Source of the DNA: Cryphonectria parasitica EP155
Taxonomy: Eukaryota; Ascomycota; Sordariomycetes; Diaporthales; Cryphonectriaceae
Length of the DNA stretch: 64,000 nucleotides
NCBI RefSeq assembly: GCF_011745365.1
Contig: NW_024468912.1
Coordinates: 2,666,001-2,730,000 of the forward strand
Reading direction: 5' to 3'
Shown here: in pieces, positions 11,253 through 23,817 of the stretch
Numbering within the stretch: position 1 is the stretch's first letter
Layout of the letters: each line of letters begins with the position of its first letter
Translations under genes and position numbers: made by a program
The notes under the pieces: generated by a model
What the model was told of the DNA's origin: nothing
Databases searched by the model: none
The model's input: the letters and a program-made list of their open reading frames with translations, nothing else

Positions 11253-13148
11253 CTAGAATCTGTACTTGGCTTCCTTCTTCTTGTCGCCCCCAGACCGTCT
11301 CTCCTCATCCCGCTTGATCCTCTTCCGACTTTCTTGGGCTATCATCTCAGAAAGGTCGTCGTCATACGACTGCCAATTCTTGCCGATTCCCTCTTCCTTC
11401 CGACCCTCCTCGAACCTCTTGCGCAGTTCGTCCTTGCTGATGCCGTCATGACTCGCCAGGGCCTCAGGGTCGAGGGCGACATCAACATCGCCCGGCTTCT
11501 TTCGTTTGCGGCTGTCGTCTTCCTGTCCAAGCACAGGCACGCCACCCCTGTTCTTGGACAGGTCGTACACCCTGTCACTGCCAAAGAAGCCCTCTGCACG
11601 GGATTGCCTCTCGGGAATGACCTGGTAAGCAGAACGCGGCCCTGCCACACTCTCCTCGGTCTCATAGCCCCGGCGCTGCTTTCTGAGGTCAAACTCGCCT
11701 GCCATACTGCTCTCGACACCGCTAGGACCGTGATAGTCCGTCGGCACGGAGCTGACGAGGCCACCAGGTGTCTCCAAACCTCCGGGTGTCTGCAGGCCAC
11801 CAGGAACATCAGCATCCTCTTCCTCATCCTCATCCTCCTCCTCCTCGTCAGATTCTTCCTCCTCAGACTCCTCTGGCGGCTTCAGCTCTCCCCAAAGCGC
11901 CCGATCAATAGGCTCTGCCTGGGGTTGTGCTGCTTGTAATTGTGTCTGGGCCGCCGGATTGCCCGCCGTGACGCCGAATATGTCACCACCGTAGATGGGC
12001 CGGTTGTACTCATCTACCGGCGGCTTACCCCACTGCCCAGGCCCGAATCCCCAAGAGGCACCAGGCGGCAGTGGTGCGTTAAGGCCAGGGATTTTCAGCA
12101 GAGGATAGGATGGTGGGGGACCCACGCGCTGCTGTTGCAATAGCCATGGCGGTGGGAAGCCAGGCTGCATCCCTAGGGCCTCTCGTAGTGAGTCGCTCAC
12201 CTCCCCGGGCTTGAAGTATCTGTAGTCTGCCTCCCACTCCTTGCCCTCGTGATAGAGCTCTCCGAAGCGGGTCAGGTCGGGCTTCGTCTGAAAGCGGAAG
12301 AAGGCGTCGTAGAGCTTCTGGTAGTCGATGTCGAGCTTCCCCATCTTGCCTTGCACCCGCTCCCTCTGCTTCTGCTTCATTGTCTGCTCGGCTTGCTTCT
12401 CCAGGACGGCATCCCGCATCTCCGTGATGCCCGTGTCCGTGATAAACTTGGGAAGCTTGAACGGCGGCTTCTCGATACCTCGCTTGGACGACAGGTATTC
12501 TCTCTTCAGGGACCAGTGGCCGGGGACGGGGACCACGTTCCGCTGTGCTTTGATCTGGACCAACAGCCGCGGGTCGGTAGATGAGGGATCCTGCCACTCA
12601 ACAACCTCGGGATTTCTCACCAGGGCCTTGAGTTCCGCGATCGAAAGCTTGTTCAGCTTCTTCCTCTTCTTTTTGGACATCTTGGGCTGCCCATTCTCCT
12701 CGTCCTCGCTCGGTATGTCATCGTCCTGGTCGAAGAACGTGAAGCCCTGGTTGCCGGCATTTGCCTCCCGCTGAACCTCGTCGTCCTCCAGGTCCGCGCC
12801 AAACCTCTGAAATATGTTCTTGTATTCTGCAAACGCCGGATCGTCGTCGTCGACTTTGAAGCTGACGAGCGCGTCTGAAGCTGCCTCCTCTTTGACGTCT
12901 GGGTCCTTTTTGACTTCCACGGCGTCGGCTGCTGCTGCTGGAGCCTCGTCTCCGTTGGTCTCAGCTTGGTCGTCTTCCCGAATCTCGTTATCTTCGGTTG
13001 GCTTCGAGGATACCTGAGCTTTGTGGTCAGTACATCCGATCGCAGAGGTCCGAATCTCGCCGTGCGCGCTTACCTCTGCCTGTGCCTTCTTCTGCTCCTT
13101 CTTCTTTGCGCGGCGCATTTGATTCTTGGTCATCTTTGGGGCCGCCAT
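11253..13148 (-). CDS. CUS1: U2 snRNP splicing factor SF3B subunit 2 (Cus1/SAP145)
   Basis: SF3B2 belongs to the SF3b complex of the U2 snRNP and helps anchor U2 at the branch site. The frame is open across the whole interval (631 codons). A 60-nt stop-free intron at 13014-13073, starting GTAAGC and ending AAAGCTCAG, is better removed: it would otherwise insert 20 residues unlike the family. The spliced protein is 611 residues, with exon 1 ending after residue 25. The N-terminus is basic (KKKEQKKAQAE). An acidic segment and a KKKRKKLNK patch follow, then the conserved DUF382 core (PGHWSLKREYLSSKRGIEK; KPPFKLPKFI). Next comes the proline-rich PSP-type segment (GLNAPLPPGASWGFGPGQWG), an acidic run and a charged C-terminus. 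Identification is firm from the core. The promoter is shared with the divergent transporter gene. Confidence 0.93.
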   Translation of the reverse strand: MAAPKMTKNQMRRAKKKEQKKAQAEVSAHGEIRTSAIGCTDHKAQVSSKPTEDNEIREDDQAETNGDEAPAAAADAVEVKKDPDVKEEAASDALVSFKVDDDDPAFAEYKNIFQRFGADLEDDEVQREANAGNQGFTFFDQDDDIPSEDEENGQPKMSKKKRKKLNKLSIAELKALVRNPEVVEWQDPSSTDPRLLVQIKAQRNVVPVPGHWSLKREYLSSKRGIEKPPFKLPKFITDTGITEMRDAVLEKQAEQTMKQKQRERVQGKMGKLDIDYQKLYDAFFRFQTKPDLTRFGELYHEGKEWEADYRYFKPGEVSDSLREALGMQPGFPPPWLLQQQRVGPPPSYPLLKIPGLNAPLPPGASWGFGPGQWGKPPVDEYNRPIYGGDIFGVTAGNPAAQTQLQAAQPQAEPIDRALWGELKPPEESEEEESDEEEEDEDEEEDADVPGGLQTPGGLETPGGLVSSVPTDYHGPSGVESSMAGEFDLRKQRRGYETEESVAGPRSAYQVIPERQSRAEGFFGSDRVYDLSKNRGGVPVLGQEDDSRKRKKPGDVDVALDPEALASHDGISKDELRKRFEEGRKEEGIGKNWQSYDDDLSEMIAQESRKRIKRDEERRSGGDKKKEAKYRF

Positions 13149-13862
13149 GTTGACGGTGAGCTGGCCGGCAGAGCCGACTGACCAGGTTCGAGAAGCTTTT
13201 GTGCAAATCTAAAGAGATGTCGATGACGCGTGGGGGGTCGAGGGCGAGAGACGTGTCGACGGGGGCGAGAAGAAGTTCAGTCGGTTGTCCCAGAGTCGCG
13301 AGTTTGCCAGCCGAGATCTGAGTTCCAGGTGGTAGGTATTATTTCTTTTAGCGAATCCCAGTACGGCTCTAGAGCCTGCAGCACAGCAGTGTACCACAGT
13401 ACCAGCGCCGCTGGGTCCCGCCAAGACCCAGAAAAGGCTTGGCTGCAGCTACCTGTCGCACCCCTGCTGCACTACGGTACATTTTTATAGCTGGGACAGA
13501 CAGTTTTGGTCCTGCAACTACGACCGACCAATTGTTCGAGGGTCCTATGTAACTTGTCCACGATCGCATCATCGCATCATCGCCGCCTACGCAAGCTTCC
13601 GTCCCCCTTCCTTTGACGACCCCTTCGCCTCGAATCTTCTGCAGATGATCAATGGCACTCTCCACGACGACGACGACTTGAAGATTGAAGCACAGGAAAT
13701 GTTGCGGTAGACGCGCCGGCTGTCCTTCTCACGCCCACCTTTGTCGCTCGTTCAAATCGCACAACCTCTTGTTTACACCCCCTCCGTCTCCTCCTCCTCC
13801 ACCTCCTCCTCCTCCAGGCCCGCCGCCCTCGAGCCTGTCCCTTTCGCTTCCCTCCGAACGCT
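13149..13862. promoter_or_regulatory. Bidirectional promoter between SF3B2 and transporter genes
   Basis: A 714-bp divergent intergenic region. It holds no credible gene. Pyrimidine-rich tracts near 13785-13835 form the leader of the rightward transporter gene. I see no classical TATA box. Confidence 0.5.
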
Positions 13863-15660
13863 ATGCCACGCTCGACTGCTTCTGGTTCGGAACAGCGCGC
13901 TCCGTCGCAGGGACGGTCCAAGGGTCCTCGCGATGCCAGCGTCGACTCGCATGAGGCGGCGACGGAGAAATTCCCCGACTTCGAATCATCGTCAATACCA
14001 GCATACAGTATTGGTCCTGCACAGGGCCGTCTAAATGGCAGACCAGAAGGTTACGTAAATGGCGGGACGCACCTCTCTGGAGACCAGTGGCGCCCTCGGA
14101 GGGAGAGCTCTGCACGGGGAGCGGGATGGGCGCCGTCGATATCAGGTCAGCCGACGCGTGGACATGCTCGGCAGAAAAGTATCAACGATACGCTCCGGGA
14201 TATCAGAGCGCGAGGTGGGAGCGTCAGCCAGAATGCACATGAGCTCGCAGGCGCGCTCCGGGCCCCCGTGTCCCCGAGACTTATAGTACGACGACCCTTT
14301 CAAGACTCCACGCCGTCCCTGAAGACACGTGCTGATCTCAAACTCTTCCCAAAAACTGTAGATACTATGTATTACGTGGTACGCCTCCTCGGCCCTGACC
14401 AATACGTCAGCCAAGTCCATCCTCAACGCCTTCGACAAACCAGCGACCTTGACCATGATCCAATTTCTCTTCGTCTCGGGATATTGCATGCTGTTCTCGT
14501 GGGCCGCCGCTACATTCCCAGCCGTGAAAGCCGCAGTGCCAGCATTAAGACACGGTATTCGCCCGCCGAGTGTCGAGGTGATCCGGACAACAATGCCTCT
14601 GGCGTTGTTCCAGGTCGGAGGCCATCTGTTGAGTTCCAATGCGACCTCGAAGATACCCGTCTCCCTTGTCCATACGATCAAGGGGCTGTCACCCCTCTTC
14701 ACCGTGCTGGCCTACCGCGCCATCTATGACATTCGATATCCCGTGGCGACCTACCTCTCCCTGATACCACTGACCATTGGCGTCATGCTCGCCTGTTCTG
14801 GGAGCCACTCCTTCGGCGGGCAGCTGCTGGGAATTCTCTATGCCTTCCTGGCCACGCTCATCTTTGTCACGCAGAATATCTTCTCCAAGCGGCTCTTCAA
14901 CGAGGCCGCTCGGGCGGAGGCTGAAGGGATGACCACGACAACGCGCACACTAGACAAGTTGAACCTCCTCTGCTACTCGTCAGGTCTTGCTTTCGTGCTC
15001 ACGTCGCCGATCTGGCTCTGGAGCGAAGGTTTCGGGATCCTAGGCGACTTCCTACACGATGGAGCTGTGGACTTGGAGCAAGGACCAGACACCTTCGATC
15101 ACGGTCGGCTGTTCGTGGAGTTCGTCTTCAACGGTAGCTTCCATTTTGGGCAGAACATCCTGGCCTTCGTCCTCCTGTCGCTCGTCTCTCCAGTTACCTA
15201 CTCCGTCGCGAGCCTCATCAAACGGGTTTTTGTCATTGTTGTCGCGATCGTGTGGTTCCGCTCGCCGACCACGCGAATCCAGGCTGTGGGCATCGGACTC
15301 ACCTTTCTTGGATTGTATTTCTACGACAGGAGCAGCGAGAAGAATAAGGCAGACAGGAAGGCGCGCACCATGACGGAGAGCAAGGGCACGCCACTGCTAC
15401 CACTCAACACAGCCGGAGGCCTGGCAGCGAATCAGAACGGAACGGGCCTTTTCGAGAGCCCAGCAGCCGCCACACCAGCTGCTGGCGCGCACCCGTACAC
15501 CAACGGCTTCTTGGTCGGCAACGGTGATGATAGCAAGAAGTCTGACGATAATGTGCCGTCGAGGGCGAGAGCCCAGAGCAGTGCGCAGTGGCTACCGCCG
15601 GGAACGAAACAGGAAGAGACGTGGAGGCTTGGCGACAAAGGGGTCAACATAGCTGCATAG
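13863..15660 (+). CDS. Triose-phosphate/nucleotide-sugar-type transporter (TPT family, Sly41-like)
   Basis: Two exons, 13863-14285 and 14362-15660, encode 573 residues. The intron (donor GTACGA, acceptor CTGTAG) is phase 0 and joins PVSPRLI to ILCITWYASSALTNTSAK, the start of the first conserved membrane helix. About 140 hydrophilic residues precede it. The body has some ten hydrophobic segments typical of the drug/metabolite transporter superfamily, with family motifs such as SALTNTSAKSIL, LVHTIKGLSPLFTVL and SPVTYSVASLIKRVFVI. The tail is hydrophilic. Relatives exchange phosphorylated sugars, phosphoenolpyruvate or nucleotide sugars across Golgi, ER or plastid membranes; yeast Sly41 sits in the early secretory pathway. 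Substrate cannot be told from sequence. An ER or Golgi location is inferred. Confidence 0.87.
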
Positions 15661-16047
15661 AATGCTGTGCTCTCTCTATCTGCTGATCTTCTCGCGGGCC
15701 ACCCATCACTGCTTGGGGCACACTACTTGGTTACAAGGAAACTCTGGGGTTGTGTGTATGTGTGTGTATAAAGACATGAGCATAAGACGATATCAAACGG
15801 GCAATTCTTGGAGGATGTGGATTTGGGTTGGCGTTGGACGGGCGTTCTAGACTAAGGATAACCCCATTTTTCCCCCATCATTATACAATAGGTGCTTTGG
15901 GGGCGGGGCGGAACGGGCTATTATACAGCATGGTAGAAAAGTCTGAAAAGGCACTTGCTTCGAATCAAAACTTTGGACAAAGTGACCGTGACTTGTTCAC
16001 GATCGGCTTGGTCTATCTGTCTGTTTTCTCGGTTCGGAAACCCTGGG
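15661..16047. other. Convergent 3' flanks, no gene seen
   Basis: 387 bp between the convergent transporter and ORC5 genes. It holds both 3' untranslated regions and nothing else that I can recognise. Confidence 0.5.
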
Positions 16048-17649
16048 CTATTCTATCAGCCACTCCTCGACCTCGACTCCCATACTCCGGCCCAGACTCC
16101 TGACTATCTCCCACCCTACATTGACCCTCCACTTACCGCCCCTATCCAGAGGGTCGCCGCCGCCCACGCCCACACGCACAAGCAGCCGCAAGGAAGCCAG
16201 CGTCGCTAATGCCATGCCGACGTCCGCATCTGTCCCGGAAACACTGCCACCGATCCCCCACTCGTTCCGCACGGCCGCAAAGATGGCCATCATGCGCTCC
16301 AGCACAAAGGCATGCGCGCCGAGCAGCTTCCGTGCTATCTTGCGGTGCTTGTTCCTCGGCCCGCCGGCCCGCGCCCCGGCGCCGCCACCCCGCCGCTTGC
16401 GCCGGCCGTGGTAGTACGTTGAGAAGAGGGACAGGTCGTGGCGCGCGGCGTTGTGCGAGGCGAGATAGGCAGCGATGAGGAGGATCCGGGCCGTCAAGGG
16501 GAGGAGCGCGGCGAGGCTTGTCCGTGAGATGGCCGCCGCCGCCGCCGCCGATTGAGGCACAGCCGTGTCCTTGTCCTTGTCCCTGCGCCTGACGATGCCC
16601 GGGTCTAGCAGCGACTCGTCCTGGAAATGCCTGCGCGCCGCGATGAGCAGCTTGGAGAAGTCCTTGGGACCGAGGTTTCCCTCACGGATCGGGGCCGTGA
16701 ACCGGCGCCAGAGCGAGTTGCAGGCGAGCTGGAGGGCAGGCAGGGTGCGAGCGGCGGACCTGGTCAGGGCGTCGTGCACGGCGCCGCAGAAGCGCTTCCA
16801 GAGCTCGGTTGTCTCGGCGGCTGTGGCGTTCGCTAAGGCTGGAGGCGGCGTGGTGGAGAGGATCTTGACGAACTCGGCCTTGTCATAGTTGGGAAAGTGA
16901 ACGTGGTTGACGAAGGTGGTGAGAAGAGCATTGGGCGGCGGATTTGTCACGATGAATACTGTCGTCAGATGAGGGATCTTTGTGAAATCTTGATTAATAT
17001 CTGGGAGCAGCCGTGCGTGCAAGGTAGAAGAGACGAAGGATTTACACTCACAATCCCTGAGAGCCTGGCCAAGGCAGGAAGAAGGGTGGGAGGCGCTTCT
17101 TTCTGACGGTCTATGCCATCAAAGACAAGGACAAAGTGGCGCCCCTTGGGTTGCGGTGCAAACTTGAGCATCTTGGAAAGCTCAAACGTCAACTGCGCCA
17201 GGTTCTCACATCGCGGGGCAAAGGACCCGAACCCGACGGCTCCTGCGACCTTCCTGACCGTCGTCTCTAAGAGGTGTCGCCCCGTCACACACTCGGGCGA
17301 GCTGACGATGGCATACTGGAACTCGGCCTCGCTGTCGTCGTCGTCGTTTACATTGCGGTGAGCCTGGGCCAGCTCCTGAAGCAGGGCAGACACGATGGCG
17401 CTCTTGCCGGTGGCCTCGGTACCGTACACTATGCAATTTCGACAAGAGGCAGCCCTTGGCTATGGAAGATTTCAGCAACCATGTAGTCCAGCAGAAAGGA
17501 AGAGGGAGACTATAAATTAATATCCTGCAACTCACGTCGAAGAAGACGGCAAGGGCTCTAGTCTGAGTTTCACGACAGGGAAACTTGTCGTTGAGGATGG
17601 ATAGGACCAGTTCGTCCGGCAGCTGAGACATATTCATGGAAGCCGCCAT
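16048..17649 (-). CDS. ORC5: Origin recognition complex subunit 5
   Basis: Three exons read on the minus strand, 17649-17536, 17459-17052 and 16977-16048, give 483 residues, the usual ORC5 length. ORC5 is an AAA+ like subunit of the six-part complex that marks replication origins and loads MCM helicase. A Walker A motif lies at residues 51-58 (GTEATGKS) and a Walker B-like strand at about 147-155 (FVLVFDGID). A winged-helix C-terminal region follows. Both introns are phase 0 (76 and 74 nt, donors GTGAGT). The first junction joins AVFFD to PRAASCRN, restoring the segment just before Walker A; the second joins LARLSGI to IPHLTTVF. The model is well supported by junction continuity. Confidence 0.9.
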
Positions 17650-19333
17650 GACTTGTTTCGCCTGTATCGTTGGCGTGTTCGTGATTTGCTTGATAATGGG
17701 GTTGTCTTGAGGCTCTCAAGCAGGTAGGACCTCAACGCGTGAAGCTTCGACCCAGGGGAGAGAACGCGTTTAAGGGTTAGGGGTAGGGTAGTACCGGCGT
17801 GAGTACCTCACCCGGCCCCGATCCTCAACAGATCTGTATAAAAAGGGTTTCGAGGTTGATTGGTGAGTTTCACCAGGTCGACCAAGAGAAAGCATCCACA
17901 GCACCTTGTAATACCACCTCAATCATCCTCAAGCACTAGTACTGTGCCCATGTACTTCACTGCAGCAGGATGAACGTAGTGCGTAGTAATCGTGTAGTGA
18001 CCACACTATAGTATCATAATACCACCGTTATCACTTTTATCATTGTGGAGGAGCGCTGGGCGGGGACGAGTCGATCTCCTTCTTGATCGACGATCCCAAA
18101 TGGCACTTCTCTGTCAATTTCCGATCTGGTGGGTCAGCATACACAAGTTTGATTCTCTGCTTGGGTCTCTCTTCCTCTGAAAAGAAGCCTGCCTATGAGC
18201 CTTGAGGGCAGTAAGTCTAATACTATAGGATAGTACATACTTACTCGACAACCTCCATAGCTTGCGCACATTAACTACTATATGTATAGCACAAAATGTC
18301 CTCTACAGAGCAATCAGTTCCCAGAGCATGATTAGGGCCTTGGAACGTCGTGGTGTGCCCAGGTGCTCAGGGATTTGCACGTCGTCTACTGCAGGAGACA
18401 AGGTCAGCCTGGGAAAGTGTAGCGTAGCTTTGGGTAGGCAGCGGCCAGTAGGGCACGTTCGCACGATGGCAGCAGGTAGGGCGAGAGACAAGGAAAGTGC
18501 GAAGAACCCGCATTCCGAAAGGGGACTCACTATGCATGATGTACCAACGTACTGGTCAGATTTTAGGGAAAAATGAACGAGGAAGGCACGTCTGTCGCTG
18601 CGGCGGCTGCTCCGCCTTCTGTCTGCACTCGCGGCTGGCGCATTAAGAAGAAGAATCATCACCTGTCGTGTCGTCACAACAATTTTTCTCATCCACATAC
18701 ACGAAAACCACAACCCATCATTACTACCATACACTACTAATAGTACTACGAGATCACCATTATCACCTGACATACATAGTTGTTTTATTATAGTCCTTTT
18801 TTGACCCTATTTGATCATATACAAAGGTCCACAATTCCTCATACACGGATCAGATCACCCTACGCCGGACAACAAACCTAGCCCCCCCCCCCCCAAACGA
18901 TAACCCGGGACCATCTGCCACGAGAACCATAGAGGGCCCTCAGTACTTGGTACCCAGCCGCCTGAGTGCATCAACCCTAGGGTACGTGGGGTCCAGTCCA
19001 GTCCTATTTCATCCTTGTCCTGTACTTGTAAGCGTCACCATTCACGAGGGTGTCGTGTGTGCGCGTCTGCAGCCAGGCTCCAGCAGGCTGGCACAAGCTT
19101 AGGATCACTGACTCGGTTTATCGTCAATCATCTCACACGAGTTGTATCTCTTCTTCATGTTATTTTTGGTATTTTTATCTTATTTTGTTTGCCCACTCCT
19201 CCCGCTGCCCTATCTCTCTTGTATCTCAGAGTCTCTCTCACTCACTCTCTGCGTCAAATACTCACTCAACCGGTAGTGAAGAGGTGCACTGCAACATAAG
19301 TGCGTATGCGTCGTCGGCCCCCCCTTCTCTGCC
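17650..19333. promoter_or_regulatory. Divergent intergenic region with TATA-like and telobox-like sites
   Basis: 1.7 kb between ORC5 (leftward) and the Zn2Cys6 gene (rightward). A degenerate telomere-like stretch (GGGTTAGGGGTAGGGTAG) lies at about 17775-17792 and a TATA-like GTATAAAAAG at about 17837. A C10 run occurs near 18882. The last 300 bp are C/T-rich leader. No coding region was recognised; open frames here are short and unlike known proteins. Confidence 0.45.
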
Positions 19334-21187
19334 ATGATGCCTACCGACCGGGAATCTCACGATCGCCACGGCCAACCAGACACGGCCCCGGTCCTGATGC
19401 CGCCCACTCCGCCGGCCGAGGCTGAGGAGAAGCCCTATCACGCCAAGAGGCCTCACCGGAAGTCTCGTCTGGGCTGTCGCAACTGCAAGACGCGCAAGGT
19501 CAAGTGTGACGAGAAGAAGCCCAGCTGCAGAAACTGCGCTCTGAGAAGAGAAACCTGTGTCTACCCGTCTCAGTCTCAACACTCAGCGGCGGCCGCGCGC
19601 TCCACAGGTGCCTCCGCCGCTTCCGCTTCTGCCTCCGCCTCCTTCTCCTCGGCCCCAGCTCCAGCCTCTGCCTCAACGCCGACCTCAGCCTCATTTCCGA
19701 CTTCCCCGGGCTCGGCATCGGCACTGCCGCCTGGCCGTCTGCGTGTAGTGCCTACTCCCCTCACACCCTCCACAAACTCCACCTCTCCGCTGTCCCAGCA
19801 TGCCCCTGTATCATTGGGGACACCTACATCTCTCACGCTGCCGCATAGGTCGCCTCTGGCTGCACAAGCCGCATTCCGTGGTGCCCATGACGATGATACA
19901 TCGCCGGCCGGCCGTGAGGAAGGCGGTTGGGGAGGAGGGGGAGGAGGGGGAGGAGGAGGAGGAGGAGGAGGTGGTGGTGACGATGGAGATGGAGATGTCG
20001 ACCTGATCATCGTGGACGAACCGTTGATCAAGCTGGCCGGGCCCGACGAGTTCGACATGAAGCTGCTCTGGTTCTATACGGCAGAGACCTATACCTCCTT
20101 CTCCGTCGAGGCCGGCAAGCTACCGCACGTCGATGCCATCCTCAGGTCGCAGATTGTCCAATTTGCCTTCCAGAGCCCCTTCCTGATGGACTGCATCCTA
20201 GGCCTCTCTGCACAGCACATGCAGTTCCTGCACCAGCCGGTGCCCATGTCCAAAGCGCTGTTGTACAAGCAGAGGGCCTTCGCGGGGTACCGTCAGGCTA
20301 TCGAGAGAGCGGAGCCCAAGGATTTTCCCGCTCTGCTCTCCTGTTCGCTCCTGCTGTGCGCCCTCTCGTCGGAGCTTTTCAGGCAGCGCGATATGCGACC
20401 CCTGTACATCATCGACTGGATGGTGGTGTGGCGTGGTATAGGTCTCATCTTTGAGATGCTGCCCCGCGAGGTCTTGTTCGACTCCGGCCTGGAGAAGCTG
20501 TTCTCGCGACCCGTCTTCGACCTCAACCAGGGAGCCCTGCACTCCCCGCCGAACCTGCTGTTCATGGTCACCTCCATAAAGGAAGGCGACCGAGACTATC
20601 CTTTTACCGAGACGTACTACAATGCCCTCAAGTACCTGGGCGGCCTGTATCGTGAGCTGGAGAACGGCTTCAGCCCCGTGCTCAGCCTGCGCGTCATCAC
20701 CTGGTTCACCTTCCTGCCCAAGGACTTTATCGAGCTCGCCAAGAGGCGCACCCCGAGAACCCTTATTATCATGGCCCACTACCTCCCCTTTCTGAAGCTG
20801 ATCAATAACATTTGGTGGCTGAGCGGCATTGCAGACCGCGGCATCCAGGACATCATGAATTACCTGCCGGTCGAGTGGCATCATCTGCTCAACGTCCCCC
20901 GCACGGCCCTCCAGATCTCCGACAAGGTCGAGCTAGCCAAGCTGATCCAGGGCAATCACGCGTGGGAGCCCACGAGCGCTCGGTCAGAGGTCGTTCCGAA
21001 GCTCATCATGGTCAACGACGAGGGCAAACCGGTGTCGTGGGTCAAGGACACGGGCTGGGTTCCCGCTCCACAGACCGTTGACGAGGCGGATTCTGGGATC
21101 GGCGGGCCAGAAGGCTCTGTGCTGCCAGATAGTGCAACTCCATCCCCGGGCTATGATCAACCTTTTCCGTGGCCGCCAGGTAGCTGA
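19334..21187 (+). CDS. Zn(II)2Cys6 transcription factor, Upc2/Ecm22-like
   Basis: Intronless, 617 residues. The binuclear zinc cluster is at C48, C51, C58, C65, C68 and C75 (spacing 2-6-6-2-6) within a basic stretch. A long Ala/Ser/Pro linker follows, then an uninterrupted glycine run at about residues 199-215 leading into an acidic patch. From about residue 230 the protein matches the ligand-binding/activation region of fungal sterol-type regulators: LLWFYTAETYTSF, an SPFLMDCILGLSAQHM helix, and DWMVVWRGIGLIFE. Upc2-type factors sense sterols and activate ergosterol or other lipid genes; the fold is shared by many uncharacterised paralogues, so the target pathway is inferred only. ATG choice: two adjacent ATGs open the frame. 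Confidence 0.85.
   Translation: MMPTDRESHDRHGQPDTAPVLMPPTPPAEAEEKPYHAKRPHRKSRLGCRNCKTRKVKCDEKKPSCRNCALRRETCVYPSQSQHSAAAARSTGASAASASASASFSSAPAPASASTPTSASFPTSPGSASALPPGRLRVVPTPLTPSTNSTSPLSQHAPVSLGTPTSLTLPHRSPLAAQAAFRGAHDDDTSPAGREEGGWGGGGGGGGGGGGGGGGDDGDGDVDLIIVDEPLIKLAGPDEFDMKLLWFYTAETYTSFSVEAGKLPHVDAILRSQIVQFAFQSPFLMDCILGLSAQHMQFLHQPVPMSKALLYKQRAFAGYRQAIERAEPKDFPALLSCSLLLCALSSELFRQRDMRPLYIIDWMVVWRGIGLIFEMLPREVLFDSGLEKLFSRPVFDLNQGALHSPPNLLFMVTSIKEGDRDYPFTETYYNALKYLGGLYRELENGFSPVLSLRVITWFTFLPKDFIELAKRRTPRTLIIMAHYLPFLKLINNIWWLSGIADRGIQDIMNYLPVEWHHLLNVPRTALQISDKVELAKLIQGNHAWEPTSARSEVVPKLIMVNDEGKPVSWVKDTGWVPAPQTVDEADSGIGGPEGSVLPDSATPSPGYDQPFPWPPGS
19924..19981 (+). repeat. GGA/GGN microsatellite coding polyglycine
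   Basis: A purine tract of GGA and GGG units inside the Zn2Cys6 gene, read in frame as an uninterrupted glycine run. Such tracts are prone to length change. Confidence 0.8.
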
Positions 21188-22210
21188 GATGTGCGCCCCG
21201 TCTGGCTTGCAACATACTACAACCCCACACAATGCCAAGGAAGGAGGATCCTGTGTCCTATGAACTGCCCGCTACCTTTAGGGCGGACATGCAGGCAGAC
21301 GTTCGTCCAAAGCTGCATCACGATACAAACTCGCCATACCAGTGCACAAAAAGAGGGGAACCCTTATCATGTCTTGTACAGATAAGTGACGGTCCTCATA
21401 AACAATGGCATTCTCTGGTCCGTAGAGTGGCCGCACAACGGTTCAATGCCTCACCCAAACGATGCCGATCAAGGGCTGAATACGAACGAGATTCATGAGA
21501 CCCAGCAGGGCGAAGACGCGATCCTCGAGGTCTGGTCTCGCCGTAGCTCCGATTGCCCCTGGTCACTCCAGGTGTGATAATTACCGCTCCCGCGTGGACC
21601 TGAACCCGTCCGTCTCGTACTACACACCATGGAGAGAAGCGAAGACTGGAGCGAACGGCATCGAAATCATATTGTTCTTCTACCCTTCAAGGGCAAATAT
21701 TGAGAAGGAGAACCAGGCTGTTTGGTTATTTGCTTTTTTGAGATCAGGAGATCTAGGGATCGGACCAGAGTTCGATGTTTTTCGTCCTTTCCGGTCGGAC
21801 GTTCTCCTTCTAATAAGACGCCTTGGCGATGAGTCGAGTTAGGGGGTGAAGCACGTCTTCTCGCAATTGTCTACACGTTTATATCCTGCAGCTTGTACAA
21901 GAAGTCAAGTGTGCATTGCTGCGCGGTTTACGAGTTGATAGACATGGGGCTTGGGATGCATAGTGAGGTCCCTCGTTCGTGCTCAAGATAGTCCAGTCCA
22001 GTCAGAAATTCTGAGAGCCAGCTGTCTGCACCAGCAGGGAACTGTTGTATCTGATAATCCGTATTACGCCGTCCGAGAACTTACAGTGAATCATCTAGTA
22101 CACAAGGAACCCCTATCCGTGCCATTATAGAAGCTTTTTGATTTTCTGCCCCCCACCGAAAACGCCTTGCCTCCCGTCTTTCTCCTCCGAAGCCCGTCGA
22201 CCTCTTTTCC
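21188..22210. other. Convergent intergenic region
   Basis: About 1 kb between the convergent Zn2Cys6 and RVB2 genes. Short overlapping open frames (up to 115 codons) show no recognisable product. Confidence 0.5.

Positions 22211-23817
<1,607 letters not shown>

Noticed and set aside
11229..11939. 236-codon frame antisense to SF3B2
   Set aside because: Shadow of the acidic and basic codons of the SF3B2 C-terminus; leucine-rich artefact.
17770..17795. A true chromosome-end or interstitial telomere array
   Set aside because: Only about three degenerate units, between two ordinary genes.
20198..20884. 228-codon frame antisense to the Zn2Cys6 gene
   Set aside because: Lies wholly opposite the conserved regulatory domain and has no independent similarity.
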